From assembly GCF_000315485.1 (NCBI RefSeq), contig NZ_JH992940.1:603574-667573 (forward strand): a DNA stretch of 64,000 bases. The letters run 5' to 3'. Origin of the DNA: Bacteroides oleiciplenus YIT 12058 (lineage in GTDB: Bacteria; Bacteroidota; Bacteroidia; Bacteroidales; Bacteroidaceae). A program made the position numbers and the translations under genes. Below the pieces are notes generated by a model. The model saw nothing but the letters and a program-made list of their open reading frames with translations. It made no database searches and was not told the origin of the DNA. Position 1 is the stretch's first letter; every line of letters begins with the position of its first letter. Of this stretch, positions 51,530 through 60,420 are shown piece after piece.

Positions 51530-52396
51530 ATGGAGGATACCGCCATACCATACGAATTGCCCGAAGTGGAGAATCATTCGTTTTTCTTCATCGACCAGCG
51601 GGTGGAGCCGAGTCTCGAAGCCAAGCTCCATCGGCACGATGCGTGGGAGCTGTACTACGTTGTTCATGGACGGGGCAACCGGATGGCGGGCGACACATTA
51701 CAGCCTTTTGCGGCGGGCGATGTGGCGTTGATTCCTCCGTCGATGCTTCATCGCTGGGAATACGTAGCCGACAGTGCGGACGAGGACGGTTGTGTCCGTT
51801 ATCTGATGGTGGCTTTCAGCCATTCTTTGGTGGAGCGGTGCATGGAAGTATTTCCCGAATTACGCAATCGCCTATTCGGAGTTTCGTTTCCGACCGATGC
51901 CTTGAAATTCGGTCCGGAAAGTTCTCGGACGATTCGTAAAGTATTGTCAGAAATGAACGGAATGGACGAATTAGGGCGTTTGAGTGCGATGTTCCGACTG
52001 CTACCGGTTATTTATACTACGTCCGACCGCACGTTTGCTGGAAAACCGATGCGCATCGAGCGGGACGTGCGGCGGATGCAGCAAATCTGCGCATACGTGA
52101 TGAAGCATTACGTTCATTCCATTGCGCTGGATGATATTGCGGCAGAAGTGGGCATGAACCGTTCGGCGTTCTGCTCTTATTTCAAGCGGTGCAAGGGAAT
52201 GACATTTTCGCAATTCGTCACCCAATATCGTTTGAACACGGCTTGCGATTTGCTGAAACATTCGCAAAAATCTGTGTCTGAGATATGCTATCTTGTAGGC
52301 TTCAACGACCTGCCGCATTTCGTGCGAGTCTTTACAAGTATAATAGGGATGTCGCCATCCAGATATAGAAAGCAACTCAATACAGGGAACAGTTGA
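51530..52396 (+). CDS. AraC family transcriptional regulator (cupin type)
   Basis: 288 residues from the ATG at 51530. The open frame extends to 51167, but that part crosses a promoter and the opposing small genes and does not look coding. The N-terminal cupin shows LHRHDAWELYYVVHGRGNRM and FAAGDVALIPPSMLHRW, the classic sugar-sensing type. The C-terminal double HTH is IALDDIAAEVGMNRSAFCSY and KSVSEICYLVGFNDLPHFVR. It probably responds to a carbohydrate. The region's higher GC content than its surroundings suggests different ancestry. No target operon is adjacent. Confidence 0.9.
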   Translation: MEDTAIPYELPEVENHSFFFIDQRVEPSLEAKLHRHDAWELYYVVHGRGNRMAGDTLQPFAAGDVALIPPSMLHRWEYVADSADEDGCVRYLMVAFSHSLVERCMEVFPELRNRLFGVSFPTDALKFGPESSRTIRKVLSEMNGMDELGRLSAMFRLLPVIYTTSDRTFAGKPMRIERDVRRMQQICAYVMKHYVHSIALDDIAAEVGMNRSAFCSYFKRCKGMTFSQFVTQYRLNTACDLLKHSQKSVSEICYLVGFNDLPHFVRVFTSIIGMSPSRYRKQLNTGNS

Positions 52397-52413
52397 ATGA
52401 ATTTTCGACTTGA

Positions 52414-52677
52414 TTATTTTGCTCTTGATGGCACGAAAGTAATTCGTTTCGAGCCTTTGGATGTAGTATATTTCTTTTGTTTTGTTGAATAATAGTATCG
52501 AGGCGGAACGTCCTTCAATACAAAAGAACCAAATCCGGCCCATTTCACAGGTTCGCCTGTCGCAAGGGTACGCTTGGTAATCTCGACGGCTTTGTCGAGT
52601 ATCAAGGTAATTTTATCCTGAGACATGGGCGGATTGAGTTCCCGGGATATGGCGCGTATCAGTTCTTTCTTATTCAT
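52414..52677 (-). CDS. HU/IHF family DNA-binding protein
   Basis: 87 residues, the normal HU size. MNKKELIRAISRELNPPMSQ is the first helix, KAVEITKRTLATGEPVKWAG the second, and FGSFVLKD the signature G-x-F-x turn. The expected G-R-N-P arm is replaced by PPRYYYSTKQKKYTTSKG, so it is a divergent HU whose DNA arm differs. It may be an element-encoded nucleoid protein. It is convergent with the AraC gene, and the next gene upstream (outer membrane protein) is 8 bases away in the same direction. Confidence 0.85.
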   Translation of the reverse strand: MNKKELIRAISRELNPPMSQDKITLILDKAVEITKRTLATGEPVKWAGFGSFVLKDVPPRYYYSTKQKKYTTSKGSKRITFVPSRAK

Positions 52678-52685
52678 ACCCGCAT

Positions 52686-53678
52686 TTATCGAAATAAACT
52701 ATACGAGATTCCCACATGGAAGAACGGTATCAGCGAACGGTCTTGTTCTAAATGTTCTCCTGTCAGTTTTATTTCTTTCCTGCCTTTTGTATAAAGTCCA
52801 CTTTTCAAAGGAACGGAAATTCCGGTTCGAGCCGAAAGATAAAAATGCTTGTTGATGATGTATTCATATAATACCTCCGGCTTTATCACGACTTCGCTGT
52901 AATAACAGACTGATGGTAATTCAGATAAGTCGGTATGCAGGTAAAAATTGTCTCCTGTCATCGAACTGCCGACTGAAATACGTTGATTTTTTATCTGGTA
53001 ACGGAGATACAGTTGACTTGGCAGAGTTATATCCACGCTCCAATCCGGATTGTCGAAACGATGCCAATAAGAGAAAACCGGCATAACCGGAATTTTCCCC
53101 AATGCCATGGCCGCAAGTCCGACACTGATGCCTGTTTTATTTCCTCTCTTGAAGATCATAGCGGCGACAAAACGCCCTTGCAATTTACCCCAACCTTCAT
53201 TCCATCCGTCTACGGACACATCTGCCGACAAAAGAAACGGGCGACCGAGCAAACTGGCAAAGTATGACGCGCTTAATCCTCCTTGATAATGACTGTAATC
53301 GTCCTGGCCGAAGATGTCGGACGGTTCCCCCTGAATTTGAAAATGATAGTTCGAATATTGCAGGTTGCCATACAATGAAAACCGTTTTTTCTTCACTACC
53401 GGTATCATCGTGGAAAAACGGATAGTATGCAGGTCTCTTTTCCGTGCTTTCTCCATTTCAGTTCCTCCCGAAGCGAAGGTATAATGGTGGCTGCCTTTCA
53501 TTTCCCAGTACAGATTGACAGTGCGGTAGCGGGAAAAGTTTTTGGCAACAACAGAACGAAAGTCATTTGCCAATGAATCGGTTGCGGTTTGTGCTTTACA
53601 AGGTATGGTTATTCCCCAAAAGAACAAAAGGAGAAATGTTATACTACTCTTTAATCTTAATTTATCAGGGACACACAT
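52686..53678 (-). CDS. Outer membrane beta-barrel protein (DUF6268-like)
   Basis: 330 residues from the Met at 53678, which gives a signal peptide (SSITFLLLFFWGITIPCKA). ATG at 53720 and TTG at 53729 are also in frame, and the promoter at 53746-53776 permits them. Mature strands such as FSTMIPVVKKKRFSLYGNLQ, FLLSADVSVDGWNEG and YLSARTGISVPLKSGLYTKG are amphipathic and typical of a barrel, ending in a Phe-Arg terminus (GISYSLFR). The whole resembles the Bacteroidetes DUF6268 family. It is possibly co-transcribed with the HU gene. The function is unknown. Confidence 0.7.
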   Translation of the reverse strand: MCVPDKLRLKSSITFLLLFFWGITIPCKAQTATDSLANDFRSVVAKNFSRYRTVNLYWEMKGSHHYTFASGGTEMEKARKRDLHTIRFSTMIPVVKKKRFSLYGNLQYSNYHFQIQGEPSDIFGQDDYSHYQGGLSASYFASLLGRPFLLSADVSVDGWNEGWGKLQGRFVAAMIFKRGNKTGISVGLAAMALGKIPVMPVFSYWHRFDNPDWSVDITLPSQLYLRYQIKNQRISVGSSMTGDNFYLHTDLSELPSVCYYSEVVIKPEVLYEYIINKHFYLSARTGISVPLKSGLYTKGRKEIKLTGEHLEQDRSLIPFFHVGISYSLFR

Positions 53679-53745
53679 CCCATGAAAGATGGAGGCTGTA
53701 AATATGGTATCGAGAAACATATTATTCAATCAAATTTTTAAGTTG

Positions 53746-53776
53746 CAAACATAACAGGTGCTGTTTCATTATGCAA
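53746..53776 (-). promoter_or_regulatory. Promoter of the outer membrane protein gene
   Basis: On the minus strand, TTG (53776-53774), a 20-base spacer and TATGTTTG (53753-53746). Confidence 0.7.
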
Positions 53777-53841
53777 GGTCTGCCCTTTGCGAGTATTGGA
53801 CTATTTTTTATATTTTGTTGCTGATTATTGCCTTTTAGCAT

Positions 53842-53849
53842 TATCTTTG
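53842..53849 (+). promoter_or_regulatory. -7 element of AraC gene 2
   Basis: TATCTTTG, with TTG 21 bases upstream (53818-53820). It lies 17 bases before the AraC start at 53867 and therefore rules out the longer in-frame start at 53828. Confidence 0.7.
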
Positions 53850-53866
53850 TTGCCAAAGTATCATAT

Positions 53867-54724
53867 ATGGAAAATTTCAAGCTCCTTAATTTAATAGAGC
53901 AAAACAAGATGGCTGGAGGAGCCATGAATCATATCGGAGATGACTTCTGCATATACGAAATCTCTTATCATCCACTGCTTGAATATCCGTTCAAAATAAG
54001 TGAGTATAGCTGTTATATTTGTTTGGAAGGTGAATCAAAAGGTGCTATAGACCTGTCTCCGTTCTGTCTGAAGCCTTCTTCTTTGGCTGTCAATGTGCCG
54101 GGACAATTGTTGGAACAATACGCCATGAGTAAAGATTTCCGGGCTATCGGCATCACCATGAGCAGAGAATTTGTCAGCAGTCTCGGACTTCCTTATAACT
54201 TTTATCTGGATAGGATGCTTCGTAATGCTCCGATATTGGAACTAAAGCCGGCGATTCTCCAATCTATGCTTTCTTACTGCTCGATGGTACAAAGGTTACT
54301 TGCCAAGGAACGCCCATATCAAATGGAAACCTTACGTCATCTGACTTGTGCATTCTTTTATGGTTTCAGTTCTTATTTCCAAATGTCGGAAAGCAGGCCG
54401 CCCTCCAATGAAGAATTTATAATGAAACGTTTTATGACCGAGGTAAAAGAGCACTACCACACGCAACGCAGGGTGTTGTTCTATGCTGACCGCTTACACT
54501 TTTCAACCGGTTACCTTTCTACTGTAATTAAGAATGTCAGTGGAAAATCTCCATTGGAATGGATTGATGATTTTGTAGCAAAAGAGGCTTGTGCTTTATT
54601 AAAAAACACAAACCTCACCGTGCAACAAATAAGCCATGAACTTGGTTTCCCATCGCAGTCATTCTTCGGGAAATTTTTCAAAAGAATGACTGGGTTTTCA
54701 CCCAAAGAATATAGGGATAAATAA
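53867..54724 (+). CDS. AraC family transcriptional regulator
   Basis: 285 residues from 53867, a start fixed by the promoter just upstream. The N-terminal ligand domain has YEISYHPLLEYPFKISEYSC and LCLE-type strands without a clear cupin His pair. The C-terminal double HTH is FYADRLHFSTGYLSTVIKNV and LTVQQISHELGFPSQSFFGK, then FKRMTGFSPKEYRD. It is divergent from the outer membrane protein gene and shares a 188-base region with it, so that gene is a likely target. Signal unknown. Confidence 0.9.
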   Translation: MENFKLLNLIEQNKMAGGAMNHIGDDFCIYEISYHPLLEYPFKISEYSCYICLEGESKGAIDLSPFCLKPSSLAVNVPGQLLEQYAMSKDFRAIGITMSREFVSSLGLPYNFYLDRMLRNAPILELKPAILQSMLSYCSMVQRLLAKERPYQMETLRHLTCAFFYGFSSYFQMSESRPPSNEEFIMKRFMTEVKEHYHTQRRVLFYADRLHFSTGYLSTVIKNVSGKSPLEWIDDFVAKEACALLKNTNLTVQQISHELGFPSQSFFGKFFKRMTGFSPKEYRDK

Positions 54725-54824
54725 GACGATTGATATTCAACTGTGCGGTCGGCAGATTGAAATATGCGAAATGAATCCGGCTTGGGTTGCGAACGATCCT
54801 TTACTCTTGAATTAACAAATAAAA

Positions 54825-56143
54825 TTATATGCTCTGTTGCCCCCAGCTCCCGTACCTGGCATTCATCCGCTGGCGCAGCTCCTCCTGCTTGGTGTTTTTG
54901 TAGTAGTGCTTTTCGATGGTTCGGGCACTGTTGCCAGCCATTTCAGCAACGTGGGTGATCGGTGTGCCAGCATCAAGCTCGCTGGAAATAAATGTACCTC
55001 GTGCCGTGTACCATGTCATTTTCTCGTCGATTCCCAGAATCTCGCAAACCTTGTCCAGAGTTTCGCTGACGAGGGTTGAGAAGCTGCTGCGACGTCCCAT
55101 TTTCTGTTTGTCAGTCACGTGTTTCTCGGTATAGACCGGAAAAACATAATCACCGACACCCTTGCCTCTGTATTTTTCCAGAATTACGATGAGACGGTCG
55201 ATAAGCAGGGGCTTGGCCAGCTTGGGGAATTTGGTACGCTCATAGACAATCATGCCTTCCTTTTCGTTAATCATGTCCCATGTCAGATTGACGACATCGA
55301 CGTTAGCCATACCACCGCTGTAAAAGCTGAATAGGAAAAGGTGAGACAGAGCTGTTCCTGCTCGGAGAAGAGGCTGCGGTCCATGAACTCCATCCGGCGG
55401 ATGATGTTCGGATTGACGGCTTTGGACTCGAATTGTCCCCACGCCATCTTTTCCGTAGCCGCCTCGAAGATTGTGGGGTTGGCTCCGTACATGTGGAGTT
55501 CGTCTTTGGCGTAGTTTACTAATGCACGGAAGATGCGAAGGAGCTGGCGCAAGCCGGCACGGTTTCCGTTTTCGATACCGCGCCGCTCCAGATAGACGAT
55601 GTATTCCAGAAGGAATTTCTGGGTAATGTCGGTGAAGTAAAAGCGGGACAGGTCTTTGTTGTACTGCTTCTGGGTGAAAGCCGAGAGTGAAGTACGGAGT
55701 TGCTTGTACATGCTGGCGGTGCCGACACTCTTGACGAGCTTGCCGTTCTTGAATTTTTCGTGGTTCTCGAAGTATTCAATTCTGGCGTTGATGAGCTGGA
55801 GAACGGTCAGCACTTTCGATTCCTGCTTTGCCTTTTCCTCTTCTTTGGGTTTGAGGCAATCGGCCCATTGCAGCACGGAGAAGTTACGGCCTTCCTTTTC
55901 CCACCGTTCGACGACGGACATGTACTTCTCTTTGAGTTCAAGCAACAGCTGGTTTTTCTTGAGGTACTCGCTGGAGGCGGATTCAAAACTCTGGGTTTCG
56001 TTGTTCCAGCATTTGTAAGCTCCGGTGATGCTGACGACCCGGGGAATGCGGGTGTAACCGGTCTTGTAGAAAATCATTTCCAGTTTGACCATCTTGGGGT
56101 CCTGGGGGCCTTTGCGACCTTTGAATGTGATCGAACAATACAT
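54825..56143 (-). pseudogene. IntDOT-like tyrosine recombinase split by a frameshift
   Basis: Two overlapping frames together encode a ~420-residue integrase. The N-terminal 286 codons (from 56143) carry the SAM-like and core-binding domains (YLKKNQLLLELKEKYMSVVE; TDITQKFLLEYIVYLERRG). The catalytic part continues in another frame, joined around 55330-55350 near CTCACCTTTTCC, at LFSFYSGGMANVDVVNLTW. Catalytic residues are atypical: the first Arg position reads Gly (GGMANVD), and the His-Arg box is YTARGTF with Arg kept. Arg-I loss is known for IntDOT. YYK ends the domain with the nucleophile Tyr. A single-base insertion makes it inactive unless it is a sequencing error. Confidence 0.8.
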
Positions 56144-56183
56144 ATCGTTAATTTTTTAGTGGCTCATGTATTCCTGCCGGTTC

Positions 56184-56202
56184 CCTACATGGGAGCCTAC
56201 AT
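56184..56202. repeat. Short direct repeats upstream of the integrase
   Basis: CCTACAT occurs at 56184-56190 and again at 56196-56202, 12 bases apart, within an imperfect dyad. Position next to int suggests recombinase arm-type sites. A dyad-rich segment (GGGTGGGAACGG) follows to 56250. Confidence 0.35.
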
Positions 56203-56289
56203 AAGAATAGAACTATCCACCGTATTCGGGTGGGAACGGAAGTAATCCGTTACCCGACGAATCAATTAACCTGTTGATATGTAGTTGTT

Positions 56290-56521
56290 TTAGTCTATGT
56301 GGATTTTGACTTTATTGGAGTTGGAAAATCGTCCGGAATTACTATTTTTCACAGTATTCATTACCGCAATTAAAGCAAACATATCAGAAAACCCCTTGCA
56401 ACCTGCAAGGAAGTTTCTTACATCTTCAGATACAACTTCAAAAGGTAGTTCTATCACAGGGCACCATCTTTTAGAAAGGATGTAAAAAGAAGAGTTGGGT
56501 AATTATTATATCTTATTTCCA
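56290..56521 (-). pseudogene. Frameshifted gene remnant
   Basis: ATG at 56521 gives MEIRYNNYPTLLFTSFLKDG then stops. In another frame the stretch ending CKGFSDMFALIAV, followed by NTVKNSNSGRFSNSN, runs to the stop at 56290, and looks like genuine protein. The two can be joined by one frameshift near 56475. The family is not recognised. A -7 element TATCTTTG lies upstream on the minus strand at 56667-56660, consistent with a formerly expressed gene. Confidence 0.35.
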
Positions 56522-56935
56522 TATTATAAGAGTTTGTTGTGTCAATTTTATATGCTTATAATTCTCTATTGCCTAAATAAGTATCTATCAAAGAAAAACT
56601 ATCACAGTTCTCATAAATTGTTCATTGCCGTTATGTGATTAAAACGGTTTGCTAAATGACAAAGATAGAAAATGAAAATGAGACCGAATGCTAAATGTAG
56701 AAATAAAGTAATAAATAAGCGATAAGCAATGATTGAGTAGTAAACGGTCAGATAAAACTATAAAAAAACTAGTGAAGCCAAAGTTACGTTACTATCCCGT
56801 TACTTTGGTTCAGTTAGCAAGAAGATTTAGCGGGCTTTTCAATACTCTGATTTACACGTTTACCCCAACAACAATTTCGACTACAAAAAATGACGATTAT
56901 TCACCATTACGAAATATAATATATAAAAGATGCTT
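56522..56935. other. AT-rich gene-free stretch with an inverted repeat
   Basis: CCAAAGTTACG (56778-56788) and CGTTACTTTGG (56798-56808) form an 11-bp dyad with one mismatch and a 9-base spacer, possibly a recombinase or regulator site. A weak ORF on the plus strand (56733-56954) runs into the next gene's end and has no support. Confidence 0.4.
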
Positions 56936-57634
56936 TTACTTAATGACTTTATAACTCAAACGTATATAAGAGTTCATTAGTGTTTCTGCCTTTTCCAACT
57001 GTAACACTCCTAGTTTATACAAGTCGGCAGATGTTCTGATGGATTCCCCATCAATAAGAGTAGGCGTATCACCCCCTCCTACAAGAATAGGAGCCACAAT
57101 AATATCAACGTAATCAAATAATTTTTCTCGAAGAAACATTCCATTCAATGTACCACCTGTCTGTATCGTAATTCTATTGCATCCGAATTTTTGATAGAGA
57201 TCTTTCATCATCTCATGCAAGTCAAGATTCTCATAATACAGAATATGCAAGTTATCTGCATTCATTGAGAAAGCTGGATGTTCACTATTCGATGTTACAA
57301 GAACAAAGTTTTTAGAATACTGGACAAAGTATTCAATCCCATGCAAAGTCAGATGATTATTATCTAAAAGAACAAAACTGACCATTGATCGTTTTGTCGG
57401 TAAAGGGCATTGATTCACACCCACTTTTTCCTGAACACGACCAGAATTAAGTGACCAAAGGTCAGTGGTTTTCTCTATTTCGTAATATTGGTATAACCCT
57501 TCCTTCACACCTTCAATACGAGGATAGTCTCTGTCAACATCCAATTCATCTACGGCACCTGTACTGATTTTACCATCAACAGACATCAACATAAAGAGTG
57601 TGGTAATTGGTTTTATTTTTCTAATATTGTTCAT
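56936..57634 (-). CDS. RibD C-terminal/dihydrofolate reductase-like reductase
   Basis: 232 residues, a single RibD_C domain. TTLFMLMSVDGKISTG at 11-26 is the standard opening strand and substrate loop. RITIQTGGTLNGMFLREKL near 155-173 and IIVAPILVGGGDTPTLIDGE near 180-199 are the NADPH-binding G-G-x-x-L and G-G-x-x-x-P-T motifs. It lacks the RibD deaminase half, so it is a free-standing reductase with pteridine, flavin-precursor or other imine substrates. It starts an array of small genes all on the minus strand. Low GC content compared with the core genome suggests acquired DNA. Confidence 0.85.
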   Translation of the reverse strand: MNNIRKIKPITTLFMLMSVDGKISTGAVDELDVDRDYPRIEGVKEGLYQYYEIEKTTDLWSLNSGRVQEKVGVNQCPLPTKRSMVSFVLLDNNHLTLHGIEYFVQYSKNFVLVTSNSEHPAFSMNADNLHILYYENLDLHEMMKDLYQKFGCNRITIQTGGTLNGMFLREKLFDYVDIIVAPILVGGGDTPTLIDGESIRTSADLYKLGVLQLEKAETLMNSYIRLSYKVIK

Positions 57635-57665
57635 TTTATAATTGTTATTAGCATACTTGTCATTT

Positions 57666-57776
57666 CTAATTTATGCTTATAAATGGAATCCTAAATGCGA
57701 AGTTAATCAGTTTATTATCTGATTCTTCCCAATCAGCAAAGTCTTTGAGTAGTACAAATAGAATCTCTTGTTTCAT
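57666..57776 (-). pseudogene. N-terminal remnant of a DJ-1/PfpI gene
   Basis: A 36-residue ORF begins MKQEILFVLLKDFADWEESD. This is the first strand-turn-helix of the DJ-1/PfpI amidotransferase-like family (K-x-I-L-F-V-L-L-x-x-F-x-D-W-E), and the rest of the ~190-residue fold is absent. It is a truncated leftover. Confidence 0.6.
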
Positions 57777-57803
57777 TATTCGTTGTATTTTAGATAATTT
57801 ATT

Positions 57804-58466
57804 TTAATCATTTATACCATGTTTATACGGGCAGACATTTCGGCATTGCCAGCAACGAAGTTCCAATACACCTTTTACGGTAATATAGCAAACTTTCCGG
57901 CATCCTTTTTGACTAAAATTGTTTTCGTCAGTGAGTGCTCCCGAAGGACAAAGATCGACGCATAGGTTGCAGTTGTTGCAAACCTGGTATGTCGCCAATG
58001 GATCGGGCTCTAATTCCAACGAGGTTACTACTGCCGTAAACCAAAGCAGATTCCCGTACTTATCATTGGTAAGCAGGTAGTTGCGAGCTATAACTCCAAG
58101 CCCGGCAAGTTCGGCAGCATGTTTAAGTGACACACGCGAGCGGAAATGTCCATCTACGAATTTACCGCTAAGAGAGACTATTGACACGGCTTTGTATTTG
58201 AGTCCTTTGAGTTCGGCTGCTACATCCGCAGCAACCTTATCCATCTTTTTAACTGCCTCATTGCGTATATCCGTATATGTTCGTATATCCTGTTCGAGAA
58301 TATCTTTGGGTAAAACCATTCCAAGAGAGATGACCGACTTAGCCGTTGGCATAACATCGGTTGGGTGATATCCTTTCGGAGCATTTACAAACCGTTCGAC
58401 CGAGGCAACTCCCACCAGATCAGCTCCAAACGAGCGACATAACTTTTTAATCTCTTTATTTGTCAT
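57804..58466 (-). CDS. QueG-like 4Fe-4S protein (short form)
   Basis: 220 residues. The N-terminus MTNKEIKKLCRSFGADLVGV and AKSVISLGMVLP follow the start of epoxyqueuosine reductase family proteins. VCNNCNLCVDLCPSG gives Cys 163, 166, 169 and 173, and a second set (Cys 189, 193, 205, 208, 212: RCWQCRNVCPYKHG) could hold a second cluster. QueG is ~380 residues with HEAT repeats at the C-terminus; this protein stops right after the second cluster and lacks them, so a true queuosine role is doubtful. It is probably a reductive-dehalogenase-like or ferredoxin-type oxidoreductase. Confidence 0.75.
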   Translation of the reverse strand: MTNKEIKKLCRSFGADLVGVASVERFVNAPKGYHPTDVMPTAKSVISLGMVLPKDILEQDIRTYTDIRNEAVKKMDKVAADVAAELKGLKYKAVSIVSLSGKFVDGHFRSRVSLKHAAELAGLGVIARNYLLTNDKYGNLLWFTAVVTSLELEPDPLATYQVCNNCNLCVDLCPSGALTDENNFSQKGCRKVCYITVKGVLELRCWQCRNVCPYKHGIND

Positions 58467-58502
58467 TTTTTCAAGTGTTATTAGTTAATATTCTGTTACT
58501 TC

Positions 58503-58592
58503 TTATACCTTCGCTCTCCAGTCACTTCCGAAACAATGCTCTAGTTCCCCCAATAATTCTTTATTATCTATTCTTTTAGCAGTTGTATTATA
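58503..58592 (-). other. In-frame coding extension after the CPBP stop
   Basis: Directly after the CPBP protease TGA stop, the same frame stays open for 29 codons (YNTTAKRIDNKELLGELEHC, then FGSDWRAKV) to a TAA. The peptide looks like real protein and not like the random AT-rich spacer. It could be the remnant of a fused gene whose reading frame was cut by the TGA, or a chance open stretch. Confidence 0.3.
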
Positions 58593-59297
58593 TCAAATAA
58601 TCCCCAGTGCTATTGCGATAAAACTAGGACCATTGATTACCCCATGTAGAAATACTCCTGTCCATGTGTTCTGTGTCTTTTGTACCACATAAGGCTCTAT
58701 ATACAATAGCGGTAATAACATAACAAGTAGTTGCCAACCAAACGCTATATGAAAAATTGCCCAACCAGTGCCATGTAATATCCACGTTTTGTCTTCGAAA
58801 GTCTTTTCTTGCCGAGGTAACAACACACCTCTCCAAAAGAACTCTTCGCCTCCGATATTGAGCAACCAATATGGCAACCATGCAAGCAATAGCCAATATC
58901 TTCCCGGTGAAAGCGGATCCAAAGTCATAAACGACGGAGTATGGTTGAAATCCGAAAAAAGGACTTGCATCGCAATCATAATTCCACTTGTCAAGAGTCC
59001 GATTACCACCAACGCCAGAAGTGAATAACGCCAATCTCTACGAGTCATAGGTCTGAATCGTAGTCGCTCCACAAAGGTCTCTTTTGTGAATTTGCCCCCT
59101 TCTTTGCGAAGCATCATCACGCCGGCAATAATAAGTGGAGTGAAAACTCCAAGCCCTCCGCAAATAAACCAGAAGATAATGGACTCCAATCCGGCAACTT
59201 CCGAAAGAAACGGAAGGCACAAGTGGGTCATCACCCCCAAAAGCATGGCTGCCGATACGAATATCAGTGTCGATGGCATTAATCTCAATGGTTTCAT
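58593..59297 (-). CDS. CPBP family intramembrane metalloprotease
   Basis: 234 residues with about seven membrane segments. The CPBP/Rce1 catalytic motifs are intact: EEFFWRG near 151, WAIFHIAFGWQ near 180 and LHGVINGP near 218. The Glu-Glu, His and His/Asn are the metal ligands and general base. The gene lies within the small-gene array. Such proteins serve in prenyl-protein processing, bacteriocin self-immunity or membrane proteostasis. A bacteriocin immunity role would fit an accessory region, but no bacteriocin gene is visible. Confidence 0.88.
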   Translation of the reverse strand: MKPLRLMPSTLIFVSAAMLLGVMTHLCLPFLSEVAGLESIIFWFICGGLGVFTPLIIAGVMMLRKEGGKFTKETFVERLRFRPMTRRDWRYSLLALVVIGLLTSGIMIAMQVLFSDFNHTPSFMTLDPLSPGRYWLLLAWLPYWLLNIGGEEFFWRGVLLPRQEKTFEDKTWILHGTGWAIFHIAFGWQLLVMLLPLLYIEPYVVQKTQNTWTGVFLHGVINGPSFIAIALGII

Positions 59298-59336
59298 TTG
59301 TATTCTATTGCTTATTATTTACAAAATTTCTTATTT

Positions 59337-59885
59337 TCAATCGACAGAATGTTCGGCAAAGAATAATCCTTTCCGATTCAAATCCAATTTCTTCATTTGG
59401 AGAATAATACAAGTCTCTTCGAAAGGAACGATAATCAAGAATGGTAATATAAACCATAGGAAAGAGAAGCTACCCATAAAAATATAAATAAAAGGAATAC
59501 AGTATATTAATAAGCCTACAATTTTATTCCCGATAGTATGAATTGCACCAAGTTGATAGAACTTGCGGTACATAATCCCGATATTAGCTCCACGAAGTAA
59601 GGCTACAGGCATCAAAAATGGTATAAAGTCGGCTAATGCGTTAAAATCCCATAAACAAAGCATAATGATTACTACCGTATACATAATAAGATCTGCAAGA
59701 GAGTCTAGTTTTGCTCCCCTAGTACTTTGCAGGTTCATTCTACGTGCTACATAACCATCAAGTATATCACTAAGTCCACATAAGGAATAGAGTATCATAA
59801 ATCCATAGTAGTTACTTACAAATAGTAATAGACTCAATGACAGTGGAATTCTAATTAGACTTAGTATATTAGGAATATATCTCAT
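59337..59885 (-). CDS. CDP-alcohol phosphatidyltransferase
   Basis: 182 residues from the Met at 59885 (a Met at 59918 is in frame). A complete CDP-alcohol phosphotransferase motif is present: D43-G44-x2-A47-R48-x8-G57-x3-D61-x3-D65, with an additional Asp at 40. About six membrane helices surround it. The start MRYIPNILSLIRIPLSLSLL matches the usual I-P-N-x-L-T-x-x-R opening. The enzyme makes a phospholipid head group (phosphatidylglycerol phosphate, phosphatidylserine or a related lipid). A second copy in accessory DNA may supply an unusual lipid; the product is unknown. Confidence 0.88.
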   Translation of the reverse strand: MRYIPNILSLIRIPLSLSLLLFVSNYYGFMILYSLCGLSDILDGYVARRMNLQSTRGAKLDSLADLIMYTVVIIMLCLWDFNALADFIPFLMPVALLRGANIGIMYRKFYQLGAIHTIGNKIVGLLIYCIPFIYIFMGSFSFLWFILPFLIIVPFEETCIILQMKKLDLNRKGLFFAEHSVD

Positions 59886-59959
59886 GCAAATATAATTTTT
59901 ATCAAAGCTGGTTCTCATATAGTCAACCTCTGTAGCTACTTCGTTATTTGTCCCATACT

Positions 59960-60409
59960 CTACAACTCTATTTCATAAATACGTGATTGCTCTTCCCATG
60001 GATGATAACCATCTCCAATATATCGAAAACCATACTTCTCGTAATATCCAACATGAGTGGTGCTCAGATATAAACCCCTGAATCCAAATTTCCGAGCATC
60101 CTCTTTGGCTTTTTCTATAAGCATTTGCGCATAGTTATTACCCCTATGATTTTCGTCAATAAATAAGGCGCAGAGCCACGGATATAAATCCATTCGGCTG
60201 ATAAAGTCATTGGTAATAAGTCCCGCACATCCGATAAATTCGCCCTCTTTTTCCAGGACGTACCACTGAGGCAGTGGATGTAGAGCATCTACACAATGGC
60301 TTATACAATCGCTATATAGAATTGGCACCATTTTGTTCCAACATTGCTGTAAATACGCTATAATTTGTTGGGTGTATTGAGGTTGTTCTCTTACTGATAT
60401 TATATTCAT
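59960..60409 (-). CDS. GNAT family N-acetyltransferase
   Basis: 149 residues. WYVLEKEGEFIGCAGLITND, LCALFIDENHRGNNYAQMLI with the R-G-N-N-Y-A loop, and GLYLSTTHVGYYEKYGFRYI give an unmistakable GNAT core. The loop R-x-x-x-x-A departs slightly from R-x-x-G-x-A. It resembles small antibiotic-type or amino-acid-type acetyltransferases, without a clear substrate. It sits in the array 11 bases after a membrane protein gene on the same strand. Confidence 0.85.
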   Translation of the reverse strand: MNIISVREQPQYTQQIIAYLQQCWNKMVPILYSDCISHCVDALHPLPQWYVLEKEGEFIGCAGLITNDFISRMDLYPWLCALFIDENHRGNNYAQMLIEKAKEDARKFGFRGLYLSTTHVGYYEKYGFRYIGDGYHPWEEQSRIYEIEL

Positions 60410-60420
60410 AATGTTGTCTA

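Noticed and set aside
56733..56954. 73-codon plus-strand open frame
   Set aside because: It overlaps the end of the RibD-like gene on the other strand and has no family resemblance or promoter.
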